Part shown: positions 49,034-60,198 of the stretch, one piece after another
How the letters are laid out: each line of letters opens with the position of its first letter
Position numbering within the stretch: position 1 is the first letter of the stretch
Assembly: GCA_032717465.1 (NCBI GenBank)
Contig: CM064655.1
Span: 21,754,059 to 21,818,058 of the forward strand
Origin: Coenobita brevimanus
Lineage: Eukaryota > Arthropoda > Malacostraca > Decapoda > Coenobitidae
Reading direction: 5' to 3'
DNA: 64,000 bases
Made by a program: the position numbers and the translations under genes
The notes under the pieces: generated by a model
What the model saw: the letters and a program-made list of their open reading frames with translations, nothing else
Databases searched by the model: none
What the model was told of the DNA's origin: nothing

Positions 49034-49495
49034 AGTATCATCAATGTCAATTGTTACAGGTTGCCGGTACTGTTTTTCAAAGCCGACGGAAAGTAACACA
49101 GAAGAGATTACACAACTTTTGACGCCAACTGTTTACAGATCATGTAGCACACATTTCTCAGGTATGGGTGTGATTAGACGATGTTCCTGTTATTATTGTT
49201 AGTACCAGATTAGTGTATGTTATGGTATGTTATTGTATGTCATGTTAAAGTAGCGTCATGTTCAACTCGGATCTGTAACGAGTTCATGAGTGTGCACTGA
49301 CAGGGAGAAAAGTTCGCCTGCTATTCCACTAGGTCAGCTTCACACCTTCGCTGTGTCAGTTACTTATCTCCCTGGCGTTATCATACAAAAGAAAATTATA
49401 TGTAGGTAAAACAACAGACTCTCTCAGCTAAGGAATATAAATCACCCGAACGGACGAGAGAAATAAATGAGGTGAAATATTGTACCACTATTATA
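48600..49495. other. No gene seen; (GA)n
   Basis: GA array at 48991-49029. Overlapping frames on both strands between 48600 and 48913 contain no recognised domain. Confidence 0.4.
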
Positions 49496-49496
49496 T

Positions 49497-51758
49497 TATT
49501 CTGACCACTTGGTGGTGGTCAGAATCAAGGTCCAAGTAAAATGGAGAAACAGAAGAAGGGAAGGACGGGAGGAAGGAGTAGATGCAAGGAGAGTGGAAAG
49601 GTTACAAGACTATGAGAAAAAGGCAGAATATAAGAGAGAAGTGGAGAACCGATTAGGTAAATATGAACTGGAACAGATGGGAGACGTGGAAGGTGTGTGC
49701 AAGATATTCACAGAAGAAATATGTGCAGCATGTGAGGTGGTGTGTGGGATGAAGAGAAGACGAAAAGGGGTGCAAAGAACAGCATGGTGGAATGAAGAGG
49801 TGAGACAGGCTGTGGCACAAAAGAAGAAAGCATATAATGAATGGATGAGAAATAGGGGCGTGGAAGAAGCTGAGAGACGGAAGAGAGAGTTATATGTAGA
49901 AAGGAAGAGGGAGGTAAAAAAATTAGTAAGAGAGAGTAAGAAGAGAGTGGATGAGGAATTTGGAAGGAATTTGAGTGTAAAGTGGAGGGAATGTAAGAAA
50001 ATGTTCTGGAAAGAAGTAAATAGAGTTAGACAGGGTGGCAGTGAAGTTAGTAGGAGAGTGAAAGATAAAATGGTAGATTACTAGTGGAGAAAGAAGAAAA
50101 AGTGTGCAGATGGAGAGAACACTTTAAGGAATTGCTGAACATAGAGAATGAAAGTAATGCGAGTATAAGTGGCTGGGGAATGGGTGGGAGAAGGAGGGAG
50201 GTGAGAAGACAGGAAGAAATCAGTAGGATGGAAATTGTGGAACTAATGAAGATGGTCAAAATGGAGAAAGCCCCATGAATTGATGAAGTGTGTGGTGAAA
50301 TGCTGAAGCATGGGGGAGAGAGAGTAGTAGAATGGATGTGGAAGATGTGCAGATTGGCCTGGGAGGAAGGTAGAGTCCTGGAGGATTGGAAGTCGGGTAT
50401 AGTTATTCCCTTGTACAAAGGGAAAGGGGAAAAAGAAGTGTGTGGTAATCGTAGGGGCATTTGTCCTTTTAGTCTAATAGGAAAAGTATATGGTAGGATA
50501 CTTACTGACAGAGTCAGGGAAATAACAGAGGAATTAGTTGGAGAAGAACAGGGAGGTTTTAGCAAGAGAAGAGGTTGTGTAGATCAGATATTCATTCTTA
50601 GATCTTTAGTGGAAAAGTTTCTAGAGAAGGGAAAGAAGTTGAATGCGGCCTTCATGGATTTGGGAAAAGCATATGACGGGGGATAGACAAGGATTGTGGA
50701 AAGTATTAAGAATATATGGAGTAGATGGGAAGTTGATGAATGCTATGAAGAGTATGTATGAGGGTGCTAAGGCTGCAGTGCGTGTGGATAGTGAACTGAA
50801 TGAATTTTTGTATTTGAAGGTTGGACTGAAACAGGGTTGTGTCATGTCTCCAAGGTAGTTCAATCTGTACATGGATGGGTTTATAAAAGAGATACAATGT
50901 AGGGCAGTGGATGCTGGAGTGGCCCTAGTGAGAGAGGGCAGTGTTTGGAAACTCTCTGTACTGTTGTTTGCAGATGATACTGTGTTATTACGTGAAGACG
51001 AAGGGGAGCTGCAAGGCTTGGAGGATAAATCTGAGAGAGTGTGTAAAACGGAATCTAAAGTTGAATGTAGGGATGAGTAAAGTTATGGTCTTCGAGAGAA
51101 GTGAAGTCAGTGAATGTACAATGAGGTTGGATGATGAGGAAATGGAAAATGTGAGTGTGTTTAAGTACTCGGGTAGTGTGATGATTAAGGATGGAAATTT
51201 GGAGAGTGAAATCCTTGAAAGGGTACAAGGAAGAAGGTTGTTGGTTCCTTGAAGTAGTGATAAGAAACAGGGAAGTGAGCATGGAAGTGCTCATGACAGT
51301 ATTGTGATACCAACTTTATCGTATGGAAGTGAAGCTTGGACGTTGTTAGAGGGACGCAAGTCAAGAGTGAGAGCAGTGGAAATGAATTATTTAAGAGGAG
51401 CCTGTGGAGTCACATGGAGAGACAGACTGACAAATGAGGATGTAAAAGGGCGTCATGTTGTGGATGTGGATGTGATAGGAAGCGTTAGGAGAAACACATT
51501 GAGGTGGTTTGGCCATGTGGAGAGGATGGAGAGTGAGAGACTTACGAGGAGAGGGTATGTGGATGGGGTGGAGGGGGAGAGAGGGAGGGGGAGGCCAAGG
51601 ATGAGATAGAGGGATGGAGTTGAGAGGTATATGAGAGAGGAGGGTGTGAGTTGGGAGCAGGGCAGTGAAATGGCGTGGGACAGGGCGACGTGGAGGCGAT
51701 TTGCTTGTGGCCACCCCGGATGGGAATTAGGCGTCTGGCAATAGATAGATAGATAGAT
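49497..51758 (+). mobile_element. LINE family L, copy 4 (longest copy, reaches the endonuclease C-terminus)
   Basis: The element begins in the frame YSDHLVVVRIKV, the C-terminal SDH motif of an apurinic-type endonuclease, then the long basic linker (49509-50084; WWNEEVRQA, YNEWMRN) and WREHFKELLN. RT blocks follow: KSGIVIPLYKGK, FSKRRGCVDQ, a damaged DLGKAYDGG in place of DLEKAYDRV, LKQGCVMSP and FADDT. The C-terminal [10 protein letters not shown] follows. It ends ggcgtctggcaatagatagatagatag. At least five stops or frameshifts disable it. This copy shows that the intact family L protein has EN, linker, RT and a C-terminal domain. Confidence 0.9.
49509..50084 (+). pseudogene. EN C-terminus and EN-RT linker of LINE family L copy 4
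   Basis: 191 codons open, starting right after the endonuclease SDH motif (49500-49508). Very basic, with predicted helical charge-rich segments (KKAEYKREVENRLG, ERRKRELYVERKREVKKL) and WREC near the end. It ends by frameshift at the KDK.GRLLV block. No native start here; the frame simply continues from the endonuclease. Confidence 0.75.
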
Positions 51759-52137
51759 TCCAGGCACGTAATATGCCTTCTGTATTATTAATTATTATTA
51801 ATGTAATTATTAGTAAATTAAAGGTATCCAGCATGTTGAGCATTACATATATATCTTCATCACTTTACAGTTTCATAATTGTACACTGGATAAAATTATA
51901 GACGGCATTAAGATCTCGATGTTAAGGCAATTATTATGGTACATTAGCCGATTTAATCTCTAAATACTATTGAATTAAAATGTGAAAAACGTTAGGCGTT
52001 ATATGGTTTTTGTTACAGACTGTTCGTATTTATATACGGTACTGGATTTCTCAAGCAGTTAATTTGGAAGTTAATGTTAGCATATACATGTATATTCACG
52101 AAGAGTTATTTGAAGTACATGTACAGGTAATATGTTT
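51759..52137. other. No feature seen
   Basis: AT-rich ordinary sequence without a supported gene. Confidence 0.4.
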
Positions 52138-52185
52138 GTCTCTTTCTATCTATTGCCAGACGCCGTTCTCGACTTCTCAGGCGGC
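52138..52185 (-). repeat. Orphan copy of the LINE L/5S SINE 3' tail
   Basis: On the minus strand the sequence ends cggcgtctggcaatagatag, preceded by ggccgcctgagaag-type sequence. The tail is shared with family L and the 5S SINEs, but the body upstream is not recognisable as either, so it may be a third element using the same tail or a heavily decayed copy. Confidence 0.6.
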
Positions 52186-52830
52186 CAATTATACGTTATT
52201 ATTAACAATATTTTTACCGTAGGTGATATGAATACCAGGGTTCTTCATGGTAACTATGGCTTGCCAAGTCTTGAGGTACTGAAGAAACAGTGTCCCCAAA
52301 TAAATGTAAATACACAAATGAAAATTATAGCCTTGTTTGACCCACTGCGTATCCACACATGTGTATATATACACCCCTCCCAGTTTCTATGTTGGTTGGA
52401 AGCTAAGGGTTACTTGACAGGTTGATAAAGGTGACCAGAGACATTCGAGGATGGAACAAAAGGTCTCTTATCAGGTCAACACGTCTCCTAGGTCAGCCCC
52501 GCACGGGACTGGGTCAGTGCTGGCAGTCTAACTCTGGGATGCCTCACGCCCGGACTTCGGTCTGGGTAGGATCCTTCCCAAAAAAGATATATTAAACAGA
52601 AACAAAACTAAATAGCCAAAATAAATAGGAAAAGCTAAGGATATGTACACAGACAAGTGACAGCGAGCAAAGAATGAGTATTGTAAACCGATTTTTAATA
52701 CTCATTACTGGCGGAAGTATAGATAGTGAAAAAAATGTAAACAAACATAAATTTCACAGTAAATAATAAAACTTTACCAAGATATAAACAGAGCAAGGAA
52801 AACTTATCAGTGTGATCAGGTTGAGGTTGA
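52186..52830. other. No gene seen
   Basis: Ordinary sequence; around 52470-52570 a G/C-richer block (gtcagccccgcacgggactg) stands out but I cannot assign it. Confidence 0.4.
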
Positions 52831-52831
52831 A

Positions 52832-52900
52832 GTTTTTTTTTTTTTTTTTTTTTTTAAGTAAATGGCTATCACCCTGAAGGGGCATTAAACAAGCAAGAAT
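52832..52900 (-). mobile_element. Poly(A)-ended retroposon 3' terminus
   Basis: T24 on the plus strand followed by aagtaaatggctatcaccct, so on the minus strand an element ends ...agggtgatagccatttactt plus poly(A). It may be the 3' end of the Jockey-like LINE at 53140-54215 after an internal deletion, since orientation and position fit. Confidence 0.5.
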
Positions 52901-53139
52901 CGATAATCATGAAAGCCAAAATAATGATGTGAAATATTTGCATCTCTTTGATACCAGTATCAAGTTATTATTCACGATTATGAAACAGTAATAAAGAATA
53001 CATCAGTATACATGGATAGTACCAGGACAAATACTTCCATCTATACATCATATGTAAACTCATTACTATACTACTACAACATAATCAGATACATGTCAAA
53101 TTTGTGTAAAACATACATAAAAAGGAACAATTACGAATA

Positions 53140-54215
53140 TATTACATCAACTGAAGAAGTTTTAATGTCAGCTATGAGGAAGTCAGAGGGGAGAAGTGAA
53201 GGGGGAACAGCACTGGAACTCTTAGGTGGAACTGAATGAGGAACAGCACAGGAATCGTCTAAGGTGGAATTGGAGAAGAAACAGCGGATCTGCTTTATCA
53301 GTAGAAGAAATAGCTACAGGGCCATCAGAGTGAAAAAGAGGAGGGAAGGATGATGAAGTAAAGATGTTAGAAAGTTTTTTGGCAAGGTGTCAGAAGGAGC
53401 GGAAAGAATTCGAGTTGGAGAGTTCAGAGCATTTAGTACGAATGAAATTATTATTAGCAGAGCGAAGGACAGACTTAGCACGATTCTGGGCAGAAACGTA
53501 AAAGAGATGAGATTCAGGGGTGAGTTGGCTCCAGTACCTATTGTAGGTCTTCTTGTTTTTGACAGATTTTTTTTTTTTTTTTACATTACTCAAAGGATAC
53601 GAGAAGGGAATGTATGATTCCATGCTCGAGAGAATAGCCTCCGTAATACGCAGGGCACAGATGGCTCTCTTCCATGAAAGCAATAATTGGGGAAATCAAA
53701 GAAGTGCTGCCTGAGGGCCTCCCAATCAGCAACTCCAAAGTGCCACAACCAACGCTTTTTGGGAGGGTCCACAGGCCTTGTTGGAACGATATAACAGGTT
53801 AAGGTAATTAGGTTGTAACTGGAGGAGCCCAAAGGAGAGGAACGATTATCAGAGTAAGCAGAATGATTAGTTGCAAGGAAGAGGTCAAGTATGTTGGAAC
53901 TCTCTCTAAGGCAGTCAGGGATACGGGTAGGGTGCTATACATGCTGCTGTAGGTCATTAAGGATAGACAAGATGTAGGCTTGTCCACCAGGTAGATCAGT
54001 GAAAGGAGAGGAGAGCCAAAGGTGGTGATGAACATTGAAATCTCTAAGAATGGAGATTTCAGAGAAAGGAGAGATTGATTGGACGTGTTTCACCTTAAAA
54101 GTAAGAGTGTCAGAGAATTTTTCATATATGGTTACATATGTGTCAGTAAGGTGGAGTTCACTCGAAGGCAGACTGAAACAACCTCCTCCCACCTGTTTCC
54201 CCTGGAGGAACTGGA
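53140..54215 (-). mobile_element. Jockey-like LINE fragment (endonuclease C-terminal half to RT N-terminus)
   Basis: On the minus strand, in order: the endonuclease block EISILRDFNVHHHLW (about 54055), HPTRIPD, NILDLFLATN and PLGSSSYNLI (about 53830), where the usual SDH reads SSY. Then a linker with KSVLRSANNNFI, then LAKKLSNIFTSS, FHSDG and NSTLDDSCAVPHS near 53230, and PSDFLIADIKTSSVDVI at the end. The RT palm is missing, as is the endonuclease N-terminus. One stop and several frameshifts plus an A-run insertion make it dead. It belongs to a LINE type I associate with crustacean genomes (memory, not a search). Confidence 0.8.
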
Positions 54216-54339
54216 ACAGTCACATATAGTCCTTTGACTGATGGAATTGCCAGGTCAGTCCACTGACTTTGTCACAGAAGATGAATTCTTTCCAAAAGAG
54301 ACACTAGACTGTACCTCACATGGAATGTTCCAAGTCTCC

Positions 54340-57300
54340 TAGAGTTCTACAGCCGATTAAGCTAGTACGTCAGCCTGCCTGTTGCTGTAAACACCGCAAT
54401 GACCTGGCACCCTGATCAGAGAGAAGGATTTAGCACATGTATGCAGCTTATTGATAATGCAGTCCAGGACCTCATGTGAATCAGTCCTACACAAATGAAA
54501 TGTCTGAAAAGCAGACTTAGAGTAAAAAAAAAAAAAAAGTGATTTGAACGCAAAGCAAAGTCTATAGATTGATCTATGGCAGAGTTGGGCAGTAAATACA
54601 GAAATTGGATGCGGCACTCCATACTGTAGACCACATACTCGCACCCACACATTCATCCAACTTAGAGCCACTGGAGTACAAGTGGAATGACGCCAGGTTT
54701 CTAATGAGTATCATTCGGAACAACTGTCGTACCTCCACCTCTGGTGCCCTAGACTTAGGGACGGGGAGTTGGTCAATGTTGATGGTAGTACTGACTCCCA
54801 GGGAGCTATTTTTGATGTTAAAATTTGATCCCCATTAGGAATGTCATACCCTAACGCCTCACAGAGGAAGTGAAGCCTCACAGCCACCAGCTTGAGGGCC
54901 GCATACGGCAGGTATTCTCATTGTAGGAGGATCCAACAAGCAGGAAGGCCAAGTGAACGTTTCCATTGGGTGGTGACACCGTACGAAAATAGCAGGTGGT
55001 CTCACTGTAGAGAGAGAGGAGGCACATTAGCCTCCACTTCCAACCGCTCCACACGAGTACATCAAAGGGCTCCAAGACATATATTCAAGCACACGTTCTG
55101 AACCATATCTAGTCTAAGGAGTGCAGTATCTGATGCCGACCTATACACTTGTGAGCTATAGTCACGTTTAGAACGGATAAGGAACTTACACACCATCAGT
55201 GAAGACGTTCTGTCTTCTTCCCATGATTTACCGGAAAGAAACTTAAGGACATTAACTTTTTTACAAGTAGCAAAAAAATTATTAATACATTTTATCCAAC
55301 TGAGCCTAGTGTCAAAATGAAGACACAGGAATCTTACCGAATTTTGAAAGGATATCGGCTGATTATCTAAAGTTAATTGCAAAGGAGGTATATTAAGTTT
55401 ACAAGTAAAAGCAACAACAATACACTTAGGAACGGAAAATTTTAATACCAACTCCAGGGTCCAATGTTGAACAGATTCAAGTGTCATTTGAATCTGCCGT
55501 GCCGAGGATTGTGCAATGCGGGAAGAGTGCCATATTGCACAATCATCAGCACTGAGTGAGTATCTAAGCATCCTGGAGATGGAAGCAGACGACAGAATGT
55601 CATTAATGACAACACTAAATAAAGCAGGGCTAAGCACACTTCCTTGTGGTACCCCATTCTCCTGGACAAATATGTCCGATGTTACGTAACAGGACAGCCT
55701 GACGGAAAACGTTCTCTCAGTAAGGAAGTTCTGAAGAAAAATTGGCAAGTTACCTCAAACCATAAGTGTAGAGTTTACGCAGTATTTCGTTTTGCCAGGT
55801 CATGTCATAAGCCTTCTAAATATCTAAAAAAAATTCCTATCATAAATTCGTGATTGGCAAAAGCCTCAGCTATGCAATGTTCCAGGTGCACGAAATGAAC
55901 TAAAGTGGACCTGTGTTTACGGAATCCAGTCTGTTGATCATTTAACACACCCTTTGACCCTAAAACAAAACGTAACTTTTATTAACAATATGTTCAAAGG
56001 CCTTACACAGACATTCAACGCAATAGGCCGAAACGAACTGGGACTCATAAGGTGGCCATCCTGGCGTGGTATCGGTTTGACCTGTGTGTAGTGCCATGAG
56101 TTTGAAAACGAGCAAGATTCCCAAATCTCGTTGTACACCTCGAACATCTTACTAAGGTTAGCCTGAGTAAGATGCTGAACCATGTCGTACGTAATGGTTG
56201 ATGGGCCGGGACTGGAGGCTTTACAGGATTTCAGGGCAAGAACTTCATCTAGTGTAAATTTGGAATTGTAGCTGAAATCACCGTCTTCTGTGGCAAAATC
56301 TAAATTCTGCAGCTCAGCTGTATGCTTATGCCTTATGGTGAGAAGCAAGGATCGTAGTTGGTTGAGCTGCTTACCTTGGCAAAATGGTCTGCAATAGTAT
56401 TGGCAATGTCTACGGGATCAACAATGACATTCCTGGCCACCTCAAGTGTAGTTACCAGTGACTGGGTGTACCTGTTGTTAAGTACATTGATGGTGGACCA
56501 GACCTGACTTATGAGGGTGGGACAATTCACCGTGGACACAAAACTACAATTATTCCATTTTGCCACTTTAATTGTCCTCCTTGCCTCAGCCTTTGCCGCT
56601 TTGTCGGCAGTAAAGTCTGAGTTTGCTGCCTGTTTCCCAAAAATTCTGTATCTCCTATTGCACTCAGTGAGTGCTTGTCAGCAGTCTGGTGTCCATCACA
56701 AAACTATGCTTGTTTGGGATAATTGTAGATGTCTTGGGAACAGCGGCCTCAGCTGTATGTGTAATGTAAGACTGTAGGTGTGCAACTTTCTCATTAATGT
56801 TCTCTCCTGATAATTATCTTGATTGGCGACCTGTGAGGAGTTCCTCTAATCTCCTTTCTTAAAGTTAAATTTAGGTGGTAGGAGAGGCCGATAATCATCG
56901 CGTAAATAAGAAAGACAAAGAGAAATGTTCGCTACCCATTGGGTTGTCATACTGGTCCCAAGAGATGTTAATGTGTACATCGGGAGACGACAAGGACAGA
57001 TTTATACATGTCATGTTGCCAGTGTGGTCGTCTACACGATTCACTCTACCAGTGTTTAGAAGACAGAGGCTTTGACTGCAGTACTAGGTCGGCTACTTGT
57101 CCCCCCTTACCATCACTCCTAAAGCTTCCACACTGATAGTGATGGGCATTAAAATCGTCTAAAATTAATCTGTGGCCCGGAAGTTGATGGATAAGCGAAA
57201 TGAAAGCATCACCATCAATGGGAACAAATCAGTGGGAGAGAACAAATAGACAGATACATGTTGCCAAATTTCACCCTGCACAATGTAGCTGTCAGGGCAG

Positions 57301-57542
57301 AATTCAGCACCACTTCCGTGTGTGAGAGTGATTTGTATGTGTATATGGTTTTTGCCATGATCCTCATATCTTCTATACGAATGGTAATGTTTGAACTGAG
57401 GAGGATCAGGATGATCCTCCGGGGGCGTCTCGTGTAAGCAGACAATATCTGGTTTATGTAAAGCTAACAAAAGGCTTAAATTTTGTAGTTTATTCCCAAT
57501 AGACCTACAGTCCCACTGAATAATACTGAATATGATGGCTTA
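54340..57542 (-). mobile_element. Decayed LINE with endonuclease, RT and RNase H (I/Jockey superclade), ORF2
   Basis: Minus-strand pieces in order: QWDCRSIGNKLQNLSLLLAL and KPDIVCLHET (endonuclease start, 57535-57430); YKSLSHTEV-type remnants; linker KWNNCSFVSTVNCPTLISQ (about 56550); FTLDEVLALKSCKASSPGPS (about 56250, RT fingers); SSFRPIALN (about 56035); then FLTERTFSVRL (about 55730), NGVPQGSVLSPALF (about 55650) and LSADDCAIW (about 55560, ADD retained). The RNase H end is IRVPGHCGVYSNRQADVLA (54420-54360). Stops and frameshifts occur throughout. It lies 5' to 3' before the Jockey-like fragment, in the same orientation. The RNase H domain favours the I clade or a relative. Confidence 0.85.
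55062..55748 (-). pseudogene. RT palm/thumb frame of the RNase-H LINE
   Basis: 228 codons open. Residues 1-30 cover the RTFSVRL strand, NGVPQGSVLSPALF lies near residue 35, SADDC near 67 with both catalytic Asp kept, and the thumb region has KCIVVAFT and LCLHFDTRLSW. It is the best preserved part of this LINE. Upstream fingers are in other frames (55938-56348). It would have made cDNA during LINE retrotransposition and is now non-functional in isolation. Confidence 0.8.
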
Positions 57543-58034
57543 AGATTTATGGGATGGGCCTGTGGGCTTAGCTTTCTTTGATCGCCCGCCAGCAGGTGAA
57601 CGACAACCGGGGAAAAGATCCTGGTAATTGTTAACAGAAAACTCCATTGATTCATCAGTTATGTGGCTCCGAGATGCCCACCCCCTGAGGAAGATCTAAC
57701 TCTTCTCGCCCTCGCTGGAGCAGGAGCAGGAAAAACATAAGGACGTGACTTTGAAAGGGTGGTCAGGTTAATCATATCAGAGTAGTCAGACTTCAGTTTA
57801 GGTCTTACTGACAGAAGCAGCAGCAGCCTGAGAGTAAGTGGTTGTTGCGATATCAGTGAGAAAGTTGGAACGTATAGGAGGAGCAGACGAGGGAGTAAAA
57901 TGAGTGACATGAGTGCTGGGGACAGGATCAGATTGAGTCTCCACTGTGCACATCACGAGACGGGACATAACTGCCGATGCATAGGGGACATTAGGTTTGG
58001 GAGAAGCATGCAACTTCCCAACCTTCTTCCTGGC
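57543..58034 (-). pseudogene. ORF1 C-terminal part of the RNase-H LINE, cut by the LTR element
   Basis: On the minus strand the frame starting ARKKVGKLHASPKPNVPYAS runs from the LTR element's left edge. It continues through S/A/P-rich sequence in two frames and ends SPAGGRSKKAKPTGPSHKS with a TAA at 57540-57542, next to the ORF2 start. Such low-complexity basic C-termini follow the zinc knuckles of LINE ORF1 proteins. The upstream part lies beyond the LTR element at 63946-64000 and past the window edge. Confidence 0.65.
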
Positions 58035-59053
58035 TGTCATGAGTTGGCTAGTGACATTGGCTTTTTGGGAAACTGCGAACTCAAGTGGAATCCCAGTTTA
58101 TCGTTCAGTTAACCGCTCATTCGGACGGAAGCTTTGTCAAATCAATTTTTCATTGTCATACGTGATCGTCTTTGTGTGAGACATTAGCACTTCCGCTGAG
58201 CGATTTGTTTTGGGCGCGTTTCGCTCACTCGACCGTTAAAAAATGCGGCTTATCACCCCCATTTCTTTCTCACGAGTTTACTCAGTCCAGTGTTTGCTCT
58301 GACGGAGAGAGGTTCTGTGCTCTAGAAGTGTGAGAGAAGAGGTCGCTAGCACCCAGACTCCACTGAGTACAGTTTCTCCAAGCTCCCACCCTTGGTGATA
58401 CACAGCATTCATCGACCAGTATTTCCTTTTTGTATTTTCCTAGGTTTAAGAGTTTAATTAAGGTGTTTTTTTTCCTAGGTGTAAGAATTTAGCTCTTGTG
58501 TGAGTGAGTGAGTGCGATCTCATTAATTTGATTTGAAATGTAATGTTAAATTTATTTTGTAATCAATAAATTTAACAGTTCTTTTTCTTGAGCTTGATGT
58601 AATGTAAACTCTTGTTTCATTTCTCCACAATTAAGCTTATTTTCCATATAGCGCCTAGCTTGCATAAACGTTTGCCTTTCATAACTGGTACTTAGGCCAG
58701 TCTTGTGTATTAAGCTTAAAATCCGTTGTGCTTCCTAGAAGTTAAGCATCAGCAAGAACCTGATATTATTAGTATTAGTTATTTATTGTCAGGGGTGAAG
58801 TAACTTTCTCCAGAGGCTAACAGTACTAAAAAACAGCAAGTGAGTAATTTGTCTCTGCTGTGTACTGTTGAGAAAGTTTATAAATTCTCGTTCTGAGAGA
58901 ATCATGCGAGGCAAGTCAGCATAAAGTAATCGTTGCTTGATGTAGCAAGACAATCATTGTCTCTGCTCTGCAATATTATTGAATATTATTATCAGTTAAA
59001 TAATATTTAGCATTTATTTTAAAAACCTCGTGTTATTTAAAAACCCCGTGACA
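58035..59053 (+). repeat. 5' LTR
   Basis: 1,019 bp, TG...CA ends. Matches 62923-63940 along its length. Contains AATAAA at 58565-58570 as a possible polyadenylation signal. A GTGAGTGAGTGAGTG stretch lies near 58500. Promoter position not determined. Confidence 0.95.
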
Positions 59054-59075
59054 ATTGGCGACCTCATTCCAGGAT
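59054..59075 (+). promoter_or_regulatory. Primer binding site candidate
   Basis: TGGCGACCTCATTCC starts two bases after the LTR end. TGG directly after the LTR fits pairing with the CCA end of a host tRNA. Which tRNA is not determined. Confidence 0.7.
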
Positions 59076-59473
59076 ATTAACTCCTAGCTCTAAAGCTATT
59101 CACGAGATAGTACTCACTCGTTCATATTTAGGAATTTATCATTAAAGTTTATAGGCACAAGTTTACTGGTGTTTACCGTTAATTTAGCAAGTGAATTTTT
59201 GCTTTATTAATCCATAGAGTATTTAACTCTATTTAGTACTTTATTTTTGGTAACGCCAGACGATTTTATTCGCTCCTGGGTAGCCGCCGTACCCATTGTG
59301 TTAATTATTGAGTCTTCCCAGTCATTTGCATTTTTGTTTTATTCTTTTCCAGTTAACTAGATAAGACTGGTCACCACTAGCTTGTGTCTGTATTCTTTAC
59401 TTGTGTTATTAGCATTCGTTTGCGAAACAACAATCAGTACTGAGTCGCTAGTTATTTAGATTGAGTTAGCGAC

Positions 59474-60198
59474 ATGGCTACCACCATATTTTTGCAGGAA
59501 GCCAAACATATGGGTCTTACAGACCCAACCGAAATTAAAGAGTATATACTCTCACGGCATAATCAGGAGCAGCAGCGTGAGAATGATGCCCGTGAAGAGC
59601 GTAAGATTCAGCACGAATACGAGCGAGAACAGCGTGAGGAACGCGAAAAGGAGCGCGAACACGAACAAAAACAACGCGAACTCGAGTTAGAACACGAGTG
59701 AGAACAACGCGAATACGAGCGGGAACAACGAGAACACGAACGTGCCGAGCGAGAAGCACGCGAAAAAATGAACTTGAAGTGCTGAAGCTCAAGCGAGATT
59801 CCTTGGCTTCAGACACGTCTGGTGCAGTTAACCCAAGCTCCACTAGCGCTCTTCCTACACATGTCCTGGCGACCCCACGCATCAAGCTTCCTTCATACAA
59901 GGAAAGCGAGTGAATCGAGCCGTACATAGCTCGTTTTGAGGACATGGCAGACATGTATCAACTGGATGAGGCAGCTAAACGGATCCAATTTCTTAGTTTA
60001 TTTGAGGGCCCTGCCCTCGATATTCTCCACAGAATTCGTGGAGACAATCTCACGTATGAGATGATGAAAGCTGCACTCATTAAGGCGTATGGTCTCACAG
60101 TAGACAACGCCAAAGTTCAGTTCATGCGAGCTCGTCTCCAAGACAAGGAGACAGCTGTTCAGTTCCTTGATCGTCTCACTGCTTACTTAAATGAGTGA
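59474..60198 (+). pseudogene. gag N-terminal and capsid region, interrupted
   Basis: Starts ATG at 59474. The first 75 codons carry a charged, probably coiled-coil region (repeated EREQRE-type words) up to a TGA at 59699. A frame change at the A6 run (59763-59768) leads into the frame that continues as PRIKLPSYKESE, a TGA at 59911, then a capsid-like helical stretch (AKRIQFLSLFEGPALDILHR, 59974-60033), and a third TGA at 60196. These lesions lie before the 521-codon frame. The order matches Ty3/Gypsy gag; capsid assembly is its known role. Each TGA follows a GAG codon. Confidence 0.8.

Noticed and set aside
59253..59268. Family T MITE word cagacgattttattc inside the LTR element
   Set aside because: A 15-base match without TIRs or any other part of the MITE; probably chance.
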